Shown here: positions 43,853-51,532 of the stretch, one piece after another
How positions within the stretch are numbered: position 1 is the stretch's first letter
Layout: the number at the start of each line of letters is the position of its first letter
Assembly: GCA_965249215.1 (NCBI GenBank)
Contig: CBDFLN010000002.1
Location: forward strand, 1,116,001-1,180,000
Direction: 5' to 3'
DNA length: 64,000 bases
Source of the DNA: G963667675 sp965249215
Lineage (GTDB): Bacteria > Chloroflexota > Dehalococcoidia > Lucifugimonadales > UBA3495
Position numbers and translations under genes: made by a program
Notes under the pieces: model-generated
The model's input: the letters and a program-made list of their open reading frames with translations, nothing else
What the model was told of the DNA's origin: nothing
Database searches by the model: none

Positions 43853-44046
43853 TGTAAACGTTTGTGTTGTCCTGCCAGGGACTTTCGGAACAATTCGAAA
43901 GGCCCCTTATCCCTCGAATTGACAGGCCATCGAGCAGCACGGCTCCAGGGCAAGCATACGCCCCGGCCCCAGTCTATCCACTGGTTCCATGGGTGAGGGA
44001 CTGCGCTGCCGGAAGCAGCCGCCCTCATCTACGAAAACGGAGATTC

Positions 44047-44100
44047 CCAAGCCAATGTACGTCATCCCCCAACGCCGGAGTCGCGGCACTTTCATTAGGG
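44047..44100. repeat. dnaE2 3'-end repeat, copy 3 (short)
   Basis: Starts AAGCC-ATGTACGTCATCCCCC and ends TTTCATTAGGGG, with small differences from copies 1 and 2. Beyond it, similarity to the sequence after copy 1 continues for about 60 bases into the 3' end of the ribbon-helix-helix gene at 44128-44352. Confidence 0.8.
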
Positions 44101-44127
44101 GTGGGGCTAGCCCTCAATGCCCTCTCG

Positions 44128-44352
44128 TCACTGCCGGGCGAACTCCCGGGCCTCAACTCCTCCCCGGCTTTCCCATTCCCGGCGAGCCTCGTCCAAGTCT
44201 TGACTTAGCTCCTCGTCTTCCTTCGTCTCCAGCCACTCGCGAACCGCCTCCGCGACTATATCTTTGGCGTGCAAACCGGAGCGCACGGCCGCTACTTTAA
44301 GCTCCGTGTAAAGTTCTTCATCGTCGAACACGACGGTCATACGTTTACGCAT
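44128..44352 (-). CDS. Ribbon-helix-helix antitoxin-like protein
   Basis: 74 residues. The opening MRKRMTVVFDDEELYTELKVAAVRSGLHAKDIVAEAVREWL fits a CopG/VapB-type ribbon-helix-helix with a strand and two helices. An acidic C-terminal region (KEDEELSQDLDEARREWE) is suited to toxin binding. No toxin gene is adjacent: downstream on its strand lies only dnaE2 repeat copy 3. A degraded version of its 3' end seems to follow dnaE2 itself (41777-41835), so the ancestral order was probably dnaE2 facing this gene. Confidence 0.75.
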   Translation of the reverse strand: MRKRMTVVFDDEELYTELKVAAVRSGLHAKDIVAEAVREWLETKEDEELSQDLDEARREWESRGGVEAREFARQ

Positions 44353-44582
44353 ACAGCACCTTTAGATGCTTAAGAGTTTGTATGGCCAGTGTATACCTGG
44401 CCAAGCAGCTGGGCAACGCTCTACCTTTTACGCGCCGCCGCCGGAACGCTCCCAATAGACTAATGCCTGGTGCACAGCGTTCGGGTAAGATTAACGGAGG
44501 GCGTGTGATACACTACGCAGTCGAAAGCCGTGTCCCGTCAGCGAGTCTCGTCACGCGGACATATTTGGAGGTTTGCTTCATC

Positions 44583-45329
44583 ATGGCCGAGTTCCTGCCT
44601 ACAACCGGGATATCCTATCGCCTTGAGCAGATCATCAAGGACGCGGAGCAGCGACTGATCATCATCAGTCCCTTTCTCAGAATAAACGATCGCATCAAAG
44701 GACTCCTTGAGGACAAGGACCGGATGAAAATTGACATCCGCGTGGTCTACGGCAAGAACGAACTTAGGCCGGAAGAGAACAATTGGCTTGCATCGAAGAA
44801 TTCCATTCGTACAAGCTTCCTGAAGGACCTTCACGCTAAGTGCTATCTGAATGAGCATCAGGCCCTTGTGACCTCAATGAATTTCTATGAGTTCTCCCAG
44901 GTAAACAACTATGAGATGGGCATCTTGGTGTCTAGCGAGGAGGATTCCAAGCTTTATCAGGCCATAGTTGAGGAGTCGGAACGAATCATCAGAGCAGCCG
45001 AGGAAATCCGTGTGACAGTCTCAACGGGAGAGCGCGTTAGGGACGACGCGGCGCCGAAGGCAATCGAGAGGCCTCGGAAGAAAACCCGAAATGCCCAAGC
45101 CTCGCCTGAGAACGGCTTCTGCATTCGGTGCAGTACGACCGTCCCACCCAATCCGACCCAGCCATACTGCAAGGGGTGCTACTCCAGCTGGAAGCGGCAC
45201 GAGAACAAAGAACAAGAGGAGAACCGCTGCCACACCTGCGGCAAGGAACACAAGGCTACCCTCGTCAAACCGGTGTGCTACGCCTGCTACAAGAAGTATG
45301 CGGGCGTGTTCGAGTTTGCTCTAACCTAG
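44583..45329 (+). CDS. PLD-like nuclease domain protein with two zinc ribbons
   Basis: 248 residues from ATG 44583; the longer open frame from 44382 is not supported. The first 125 residues resemble a single PLD domain: RLIIISPFLRIND, then the H-x-K motif HAKCYLNEHQALVTSMN (His84, Lys86, Asn100). The tail has two four-Cys clusters, at 180/183/196/199 and 216/219/232/235, linked by a charged segment. One HKD motif per chain implies a dimer. Single-PLD nucleases occur in restriction and other defence enzymes. Base composition is lower in GC than its neighbours, suggesting transfer. It stands alone between the dnaE2-repeat strip and an LLM gene. Confidence 0.75.
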   Translation: MAEFLPTTGISYRLEQIIKDAEQRLIIISPFLRINDRIKGLLEDKDRMKIDIRVVYGKNELRPEENNWLASKNSIRTSFLKDLHAKCYLNEHQALVTSMNFYEFSQVNNYEMGILVSSEEDSKLYQAIVEESERIIRAAEEIRVTVSTGERVRDDAAPKAIERPRKKTRNAQASPENGFCIRCSTTVPPNPTQPYCKGCYSSWKRHENKEQEENRCHTCGKEHKATLVKPVCYACYKKYAGVFEFALT

Positions 45330-45401
45330 GAAAGCTTATAACCGCACCATATACGCCGCTCAGCCGCCAAGCAACAACCCTGGGCGTGTGACGCCCTAAC
45401 C

Positions 45402-46505
45402 CTAGCCTATTCCCGCTCCGCCCCCGCCAGACTCCCCGTTCACCTCGTTCACCAAGCCCATCAGCCGCCCCAAGGTCTCGATGCGCTGCTCCAATGTCGG
45501 CGCCCCGAACCCGCCGCGTCCCGTGGCAGCGTGACTGACAAAGACCCCCAGGGTGGTTATACCCGCATCCCTGTGGGCGCGGATTCGCTCTTTGACCATT
45601 TCGTCGGTGCCCACCAGGTTGGTCTTCAGGACTATTTCAGGAGGCACCAGCTTCCTGGCCTCGTCCCGCTTTCCGGCCAGCCACAGGTCCTGAATCTCCT
45701 TGGCTTCTTCGCCGTACCCCGCCCGGCTGTAGGCGGCGTTGTAGTAGTTGAACTGCCGGGAGCCCATGGCCCCCAGGCTGAAGGCCAGTCCCGGCTTCAG
45801 GACCTCCACCGCCTCGTCCACGTCGTCGGTGAAGAGCACGTCTCCCCCGGCCTGGAGGTCCAGGTCTTTTATGGACCTGCCGCCCTTGCGCGCCCCTTCC
45901 TCGATGTGACTGAAGAAGACGTCGGCGTGCTCGGGCATGAAGCACCTGCCCACCCAGCCGTCGGCCAGCTCTCCGGTCAGGCGCAGGTTTCTGGGGCCCA
46001 GGGACGCGACGTAAATCGGGATGTTGGGGGCCGGCGGCGCTGCGACCCGGATCGACTTGCCCTGACCTGGGCGCGCCGGCAGTTGGTGGACCCGCCCCTG
46101 GTAGGCCACGGTATCTCCCGCGAACACCTGCCTCATGATCTCGATGGTCTCCCGCGTCCGCTGTATCGGGTCGTCGAAGACCACGCCGTGAAAGCCCTCG
46201 ATGACCTGGGGGCCGCTGGTCCCGATGCCCAGGATGAACCGGCCCTGGGACATCGAGTAGAGGGACATGGCGGTCATGGCCATGTTCGTCGGCGTACGGG
46301 TCCCAATCTGCAGTACGCCGGTCCCCAGCTTTATGCGCGAGGTCCTGGCGGCCAGGTAGGCCAGGGGAGTCGCGCCGTCGAAGCCCCAGCCCTCGGGAGA
46401 CCAGATGCTGTCGACGCCCAGCCGCTCGGCTTCCGCCGCAAACGTGGCAAGCTCGTCCCAATCCGAGATGCCATACCCGCGATTTATTCTAGTAGCAACC
46501 CGCAT
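45402..46505 (-). CDS. LLM-class flavin-dependent oxidoreductase
   Basis: 367 residues from ATG 46505, preceded on its strand by TAGGAGAGCC; the extended frame to 46613 lacks family similarity. Family motifs are FAAEAERLGVDSIWSPEGWGFDGATPLAYLA, KLGTGVLQIGTRTPTNMAMTA, SQGRFILGIGTSGPQVIEGFHG and the C-terminal GTDEMVKERIRAHRDAGI. It is closer to the F420-dependent glucose-6-phosphate-dehydrogenase-like branch than to the 14-17 kb genes. It is the fifth LLM gene in the window and isolated from the others. Confidence 0.92.
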   Translation of the reverse strand: MRVATRINRGYGISDWDELATFAAEAERLGVDSIWSPEGWGFDGATPLAYLAARTSRIKLGTGVLQIGTRTPTNMAMTAMSLYSMSQGRFILGIGTSGPQVIEGFHGVVFDDPIQRTRETIEIMRQVFAGDTVAYQGRVHQLPARPGQGKSIRVAAPPAPNIPIYVASLGPRNLRLTGELADGWVGRCFMPEHADVFFSHIEEGARKGGRSIKDLDLQAGGDVLFTDDVDEAVEVLKPGLAFSLGAMGSRQFNYYNAAYSRAGYGEEAKEIQDLWLAGKRDEARKLVPPEIVLKTNLVGTDEMVKERIRAHRDAGITTLGVFVSHAATGRGGFGAPTLEQRIETLGRLMGLVNEVNGESGGGGAGIG

Positions 46506-47109
46506 AAAGGCTCTCCTAACTGCCAGTCCAGGTTCCTGCCCTAGCTCCGCAACCCCGGCGGCCCGGCCGATGTCCCAGCTCCGGGCACTGCTACCGGCCC
46601 CAAACAGCGCCAATAACCCCCGATGACTCGCGGCCGGGCTGCGGTTTCATCTCCTATGTCCATCCCCGTAGCGGGCTGCCGACTCCCGCGCCGCGTACAC
46701 GCGGCGTCGGCAGTGCTGCGGGTATTATCGGCCCGCGTCTGCGCCAAGACAAGGCCGCAGGCTTGGACGCCGGCCCTCCAAGCCCCGCACCTCTTGCCGC
46801 CGTCGCGGTTCAGACCCCCGCGCTGGCCGATCTTCCCGCCCTGACCGGGCTGCAGGCCGCGACCCGGCCGACGGGCTCATGCCTGGCTTTTTGGCTCGTA
46901 TGGTTCCGGCCACGTTTTACTGGTCCAGGCATGATATACATAAAACCATATATTAATTGGCTTTCATATTACGCTGTTCTTATAACTGTCTGGCTATAAT
47001 GGACAGGTTTTGAGCCAATTGTACTTGGAGATGGCAGCTTGGGATTGGCCCGGCCCGTACATCAACTAACGGGAATGGCGGCAGCGACCGCGCCGCGCGA
47101 GGACGACCG
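46506..47109. other. 604-base intergenic region with an AT-rich patch
   Basis: The first 400 bases are GC-rich with no supported gene; several overlapping frames there are spurious. Around 46930-47000 the sequence becomes AT-rich and carries TATAAT at 46995-47000, a probable -10 box for the XRE gene; no good -35 is seen at the right distance. Confidence 0.45.
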
Positions 47110-47352
47110 ATGAACGCCCGTAGGCCCTCGTCGCGGGACTTGCTGAATCCCGAGGCGGTATGGCGGCGGTTGGACCGGCTCAAGATCTCCCAGAACCAAC
47201 TGGCGCACCGGTGCGGGCTATCCTCGGGATACATGTCCCAGTTGGTTTGCGGCAAGCGCAGCCCATCGTCCCAAGTCCAAAAGCGAATCCGCAAGGCCCT
47301 GGGCAAGCCGGACTTGGACGACCTGTTCATCACCCGCCCCATCGACAGCTAG
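47110..47352 (+). CDS. Small XRE-family DNA-binding protein
   Basis: 80 residues. The helix-turn-helix reads WRRLDRLKISQNQLAHRCGLSSGYMSQLVCGKRSPSSQVQKRIRKAL, a standard XRE fold with little outside it. The last eight codons (LFITRPIDS and stop) recur at 57470 as the start of a 390-bp duplicated segment. It may be a regulator of a nearby module; the target is unknown. Confidence 0.8.
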   Translation: MNARRPSSRDLLNPEAVWRRLDRLKISQNQLAHRCGLSSGYMSQLVCGKRSPSSQVQKRIRKALGKPDLDDLFITRPIDS

Positions 47353-47717
47353 CGAACAGCCGCTCTCTGCGGCCCATCTAGTCCCCTCTTCCCAACGCGG
47401 GAGAGGGTTAGGGTGAGGGGGATTCAGCGGGTAATGGCATACAAGAACTGGTCGATTACCTGACCATCTTTGGCGGCGCTCTTCCGCAGCCGCAACCCGA
47501 TTCCTCCGATCGCTTCGCTCGGGGATGCCACCGCAAAATTCGTTTCGGGCGTTTGTTGCATTGCGGAGCTGATCCAAGCTTCCGCATCGGCTCGGGTGTA
47601 GGGATGCGGAAAAGCATCCCGCAGATTTCGCCATACGTTGCGGTTATTGGCGTTTCGGGCCAGGGCTGCCGCGTCGTCCAAGCGAAAGCTCCTGATGTGC
47701 CATTCGTCGATTTCTAT
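47322..47717. repeat. ~390-bp duplicated segment, copy 1 (other copy 57470-57861)
   Basis: Runs from the last codons of the XRE gene (CCTGTTCATCACCCGCCCC) through a CCC/GGG hairpin and most of the opposing truncated GNAT gene. Copy 2 is similar throughout with substitutions and small length changes. Copy 1 ends next to the left end of the IS630-type element. Confidence 0.88.
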
Positions 47718-47723
47718 ACGCAT
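47424..47723 (-). pseudogene. Truncated GNAT (RimJ/RimL-type) acetyltransferase
   Basis: 99 residues: MRIEIDEWHIRSFRLDDAAALARNANNRNVWRNLRDAFPHPYTRADAEAWI is the N-terminal part of a RimJ/RimL-like GNAT. After AIGGIGLRLRK the frame departs from the family and stops, before the acetyl-CoA-binding loop, so it cannot be functional. The IS630-type element inserted three bases upstream of its ATG. A related, start-less copy is at 57590-57858. Confidence 0.75.
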
Positions 47724-47762
47724 GCTAGTACTCAGTCAACTTGGTTTTGGGATTTATTTAAG

Positions 47763-49481
47763 CCCGAATCCACCGAAGGAGGGCGTCGGGTTAGCGTCCT
47801 GAAGCGGCAAGAAGGTGCTCCTGTGCTTCTGGGATAATGGTTTTGTAGCAAAAAACCGACCCCGGAAAAGGAGCACCCAATAGATGCTGCCACGCAACCA
47901 CCCCGACCGGATCCAAATCACCTTCGACGACCGCCGCTTGGTGGCCAATGCCGGGCTGCTCCTTCCGGCCACCCTGGCGCGGCACCTCGGCCTGCCCGAA
48001 CTCGTCCGGCAGCGCCTCGACCTGGGCGATGCCCCGGGGCGGGCGAACACGAGCGACAAGATGATGACGCTGGTGGCGTCTGCGCTGGCTGGGGGCGACT
48101 GCATTGACGACGCCGATGTGTTGCGCACCGGGGGGACGGCCTGCACCCTGGGCGGCACGGTCAAGGCGCCATCCACCCTGGGCACCTTCCTGCGCAGCTT
48201 CCGGTGGGGCCACGTCCGTCAACTCGACCGGGTGAGCCGCGAGTTGCTGGCCCGGGCTTGGCAGGCCGGGGCGGGACCCGGCGACGGGCCCCTGACCATT
48301 GACCTGGACTCCACCATCTGCGAGACCTACGGACTGGCCAAGGAGGGCGCACGCCACCACGGCTATACCGGCAAGCGGGGCTATCACCCGCTGTTGGCCG
48401 TCGCCGCCGGCACCGGCGACGTGCTGATGTCCCGGCTGCGCGAGGGCCGCGCCAACACCGCCCGGGGCGCCGCCCACTTTCTGCGGGAGACGGTGGGGCG
48501 GGTACGCTACGCCGGGGCCAACGGACGACTCACGCTACGGGCCGACAGCGGGTTCTACACTCATGGCGTGGTATCCGTCTGCCGCAAGATGGATGTCCGC
48601 TTCTCCATCACCATCCGCCAGCACAAGAGCCTGCGCAATCTCATCGAGACGATACCCGAGGATGCCTGGACTCCCATTCCCTACTGGATGGACGGCGCCG
48701 CCGATGTGGCCGAGACCACCTGCACTCCCTTCCAGAGTGAACCTGACGCCGCGCCGGTGCGGCTCATCGTCCGGCGTGTGAAGCCCACGCCCGGTTCCCA
48801 GTTGGCCCTCTTCGCCAAATACAGCTATCACGGCTTCATCACCGACCGGGACGGGGAGTTGCTCGAACTGGAGGCTGACCATCGCCGCCACGCCGAGATC
48901 GAGAATGCCATACGCGACCTCAAGTACGGCGTCGGGCTCAACCATCTCCCCTCGGGCCGCTTCGCCGCCAACGGCGCCTGGCTGGCCGTCCAGACGATGG
49001 CCCACAACCTGGCCCGCTGGACCGCGCGGATCGGTCTGGGAGAGCGGATAGCCACCACCAAGACCCTCCGGCGGCGGTTCTTCTCCCTGGCCGGACGGCT
49101 CACCCGCTCGGCACGCCGGTTGACCCTGCATCTTCCGGATCGCTGGCCTTGGGCTGAGAAGTTCAGCCGCGCCTTGGCCCGGCTGCGAGCCATTCCACTC
49201 CCGGCCTGACGGCACCGTCGGCGACCGACCCACCCACCGGACAACCGAAGATCCCCGCAGACTCGCGCCAGCCCGGTCCGAGAGAGTTCCCTGTTGCGTA
49301 TTCTCTCGCCATCCCGCGCATCGCAGCTCCTGCAGACGCCCATAGGGGCCCCTGTGCGGCGATGAAGACCGTCCGCCGACCTCCCTACCCCAAATGGAAC
49401 CCAGGCTATTTCCCCTGTAGCTCCCTCATCCCCCTTCCGCTTTCCTCACGCCGTCCATCGGTGTCCTTCGGTGGATTCGGG
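47763..49481 (+). mobile_element. IS1380-type insertion sequence, copy 1 (1719 bp)
   Basis: Terminal inverted repeats of 18 bp are perfect (CCCGAATCCACCGAAGGA at the left, its complement at the right). A 5-bp target duplication TTAAG flanks the element (47758-47762 and 49482-49486). It carries one intact transposase and is inserted within the left part of the IS630-type element. A second copy of exactly the same length lies at 59783-61501. Confidence 0.95.
47884..49209 (+). CDS. IS1380-family transposase, copy 1
   Basis: 441 residues. The DDE catalytic residues can be placed at Asp140 or Asp142 (TIDLDSTICETYG), Asp221 (LTLRADSGF) and Glu338 or Glu340 (AEIENAIRDLKYG). The HHGYTGKRGYHPLLAV segment is typical of IS1380. 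The protein is identical to the copy at 60055-61380, so transposition was recent. The ATG at 47884 lies 121 bases inside the element. Confidence 0.95.
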   Translation: MLPRNHPDRIQITFDDRRLVANAGLLLPATLARHLGLPELVRQRLDLGDAPGRANTSDKMMTLVASALAGGDCIDDADVLRTGGTACTLGGTVKAPSTLGTFLRSFRWGHVRQLDRVSRELLARAWQAGAGPGDGPLTIDLDSTICETYGLAKEGARHHGYTGKRGYHPLLAVAAGTGDVLMSRLREGRANTARGAAHFLRETVGRVRYAGANGRLTLRADSGFYTHGVVSVCRKMDVRFSITIRQHKSLRNLIETIPEDAWTPIPYWMDGAADVAETTCTPFQSEPDAAPVRLIVRRVKPTPGSQLALFAKYSYHGFITDRDGELLELEADHRRHAEIENAIRDLKYGVGLNHLPSGRFAANGAWLAVQTMAHNLARWTARIGLGERIATTKTLRRRFFSLAGRLTRSARRLTLHLPDRWPWAEKFSRALARLRAIPLPA

Positions 49482-49833
49482 TTAAGAAAGGGGCCAATTG
49501 AGCTACCCTGCTTGGTGGGAAGTGTTGATGGCGGGGGTGGCAAAGCCGGTCAGGGACAAATACGCGGTGCGGCTGGCACAAGAACAACGGGAAGAGCTCC
49601 AGCGACTGATCCGGGTTGGCAAAAACTCAGCCCGAGTGACCGCTAGAGCGCTGATTCTCCTAAAGAGCGACGAAGGTTGGGCGGCCCCCCAAGTGGCCGA
49701 AGCTTTGGATGTGGCCCTGAGCACCGTATACCGGGTCAAGCAGCGCTTTGCCGAAGAAGGGTTGGAGGGTGTCTTGCAGGACCGTCCCCAGGCCAACCGC
49801 CCCCGGAAGTTGGACGACCGGGGCGAAGCCCAC

Positions 49834-49857
49834 CCCGTATCCAGTACGGGGCAGGCT
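49834..49857. repeat. 24-bp palindromic insertion in IS630 transposase
   Basis: CCCGTA-TCCAG-TACGGG plus GCAGGCT interrupts a stretch that is continuous in the copy at about 9680 (GCC-CAC-CTGAT). It adds eight codons (PVSSTGQA) without breaking the frame. Confidence 0.75.
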
Positions 49858-50474
49858 CTGATTGCTTTGGCCTGCAGCCCGCCGCCGGAAGGGCATGACC
49901 ACTGGACCCTGCGTCTACTGGCGGGGAAGGTGGTCGAGTTGGGGCTGACGCCCTCCATGTCCCACGAGGGGGTGCGCCAGCGTCTCAAAAAAACGCCCTC
50001 AAGCCGTGGCAGAAAAAAGAGTGGTGCATTCCCAAGGTGAGCGCAGAGTTCGTGGCCCACATGGAGGATGTCCTGGATCTCTACGCCGAACCCTATGATC
50101 CCCAACGTCCGGTGGTTTGCTTTGACGAGACATCCAACCAGTTGTTGGCGGAGACCCGGCCGGGACTTCCGCTGCGGCAGGACTACGAATACCGTCGGGA
50201 GGGTACCCGCAACCTGTTCTTGGCCTGCGAGCCCTTGGCGGGTTGGCGAGAGGTGGCGGTCACGCAGCGGCGCACGATGCAAGACTTCGCCCGCCGGATG
50301 CGCTGGCTGGCGGATGAAGCCTACCCGGAAGCCGAGGTGGTAAGGGTTGTCTTGGACAATTTGAACACCCATCGCCGGGCATCGCTGTACGAGACTTTCC
50401 CGGCTGAGGAAGCCCGGAGGATTGCCAGGCGGCTGGAGTTTCATTACACGCCCAAGCACGGGAGTTGGTTGAAT

Positions 50475-50497
50475 CCTGTCCTGAGCTTGTCGAAGGG
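50475..50497. repeat. 23-bp short-repeat insertion in IS630 transposase
   Basis: CCTGTCCTGAGCTTGTCGAAGGG stands between the codons for WLN and MAEIEF, which are adjacent in intact IS630 proteins. The core GAGCTTGTCGAA matches the complement of the palindrome at 16446-16474. Its length shifts the frame. Confidence 0.8.
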
Positions 50498-50736
50498 ATG
50501 GCGGAGATCGAGTTCAGCGTCCTGTCCCGCTCCTGCCTGAAGCAGCGGCTCCCCGGCGAGGACGCCCTCAGGAGGGAAGTCGATGCTCTGGTCACGGAGC
50601 GCAACGCCCCCAGAGCCACCATCAACTGGCGGTTTAACACCCGGGACGCACGAACCAAACTTCACCGCCTTTACCCTTCCGATTTTACGGTTGACTGAGT
50701 ACTAGGCATCAAGACCCACTTAAAGAAGCATTTCCT

Positions 50737-51111
50737 TTGATTCGCGTACTAATCTCCGATGATTCCCCGCATATCCGAGATGGCCTCTCCAGCCTGATAG
50801 ATGCCCAATCTGACTTCTTAGTGGTCGGAACAGCGGGAGATGGGCTTGAGGCAGTCGAAAAGGCCAAAGACCTGCGGCCCGACATAGTGATAATGGACGC
50901 TCAGATGCCCAAGATGGATGGCATAGAGGCTACTAAGAAAATAAAAGGAGAATTCTCCGCCATCGGCATTTTGTTCCTGAGCACCTTCGCCGACTACATC
51001 GAGGCCGGCCGGACAGCCGGGTGCGACGGTCATCTGACCAAAGACTGCGACCCAAAACAACTATATGCCGAGGTCCGCCGGATCGCAGCGAGCCCAAAGA
51101 TCAGTGAATAA
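50737..51111 (+). CDS. Stand-alone response-regulator receiver protein
   Basis: 124 residues from a TTG start. Receiver-domain residues are complete: Asp8 and Asp9 (ISDDSPHIRDGL), phospho-acceptor Asp54 (DIVIMDAQMPKMDG), Thr/Ser in FLSTFADY and Lys in GHLTKDCDP. The sequence resembles the NarL group, but the chain ends after the receiver, without an output domain. There is no histidine kinase nearby. It begins 33 bases after the IS630 right end, so the element may have separated it from its promoter. Confidence 0.85.
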   Translation: MIRVLISDDSPHIRDGLSSLIDAQSDFLVVGTAGDGLEAVEKAKDLRPDIVIMDAQMPKMDGIEATKKIKGEFSAIGILFLSTFADYIEAGRTAGCDGHLTKDCDPKQLYAEVRRIAASPKISE

Positions 51112-51167
51112 AGGGGCGACTCTCGCATCTCGCAATTGCCGGGCCGCCCCAATCTCTATACTTAGGG

Positions 51168-51362
51168 GTGGCCTACCCTCAACTGGCTGGAGCTGACATC
51201 GGACCATTGCCGCCCCGTGTGACCATTAGCTACGGTCCCCGCATGGCCCACTACTTCCGGTTCAAGCGCGGCTACGTGGTAACCATCCTCTCAGGGAACC
51301 ACAAGGGTGCCCAAGGTGTGGTCGATAGTGTTTTCCAGAGGGGACGGTCGATTACCCCTTAG
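51168..51362 (+). CDS. Small KOW-like protein (tentative)
   Basis: 64 residues from a GTG start. FKRGYVVTILSGNHKGAQGVVDSVF resembles a KOW motif (a basic turn with an invariant Gly, as in NusG and ribosomal L24). Nothing else is recognisable, and no ribosome-binding site is clear. The leader TTAGGGGTGGCCTACCCTCAA resembles the sequence after the dnaE2 stop, but the match is short. It may be a gene fragment. Confidence 0.35.
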   Translation: MAYPQLAGADIGPLPPRVTISYGPRMAHYFRFKRGYVVTILSGNHKGAQGVVDSVFQRGRSITP

Positions 51363-51532
51363 TGGGACTACTGCGCCTTCGGGTGGATATTGCCCACAGG
51401 TGCCTCTACGGGGTTGGCAACTCAACGACACCATCATGCGAAGGGGAGCTCCATGAGTTTCCAACACGCTAACAAGGATCGGCGGGGCGAAAGGGAATGT
51501 GAAGCAGCTTCCTCCGATACTCTGGCGCGTCC

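Larger units (their letters stand above)
49528..50698 (+). pseudogene. IS630-family transposase with -1 frameshift site and two short-repeat insertions
   Basis: Frame 1 (ATG 49528 to TGA 50040) encodes the helix-turn-helix half. At 49987-49994 the string AAAAAAAC fits a -1 slippery site; shifting there gives KNALKPWQKKEWCIPK and continues into VCFDETSN (first Asp) and VLDNLNTH (second Asp). The decayed copy at 9393 has the same slippery string, so frameshifting is probably programmed. Two insertions absent from relatives interrupt the gene: 24 bases in frame at 49834-49857 and 23 bases out of frame at 50475-50497, the latter just before the catalytic Glu segment MAEIEFSVLSRSCL. The second insertion inactivates it. 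Confidence 0.88.
47728..50702 (+). mobile_element. IS630-type element interrupted by an IS1380-type element
   Basis: Ends are perfect 13-bp inverted repeats, GTACTCAGTCAAC (47728-47740) and GTTGACTGAGTAC (50690-50702), flanked by the TA duplication typical of IS630 (47726-47727 and 50703-50704). Removing the nested 1719-bp element and one 5-bp target copy leaves about 1.25 kb, the normal IS630 size. The transposase is damaged, so it is probably immobile. Confidence 0.9.

Noticed and set aside
51163..51190. Fourth copy of the dnaE2 3' junction
   Set aside because: Only TTAGGGGTGG and a few following bases match, and this part can be explained by a short GGGTGG/CTACCC palindrome.
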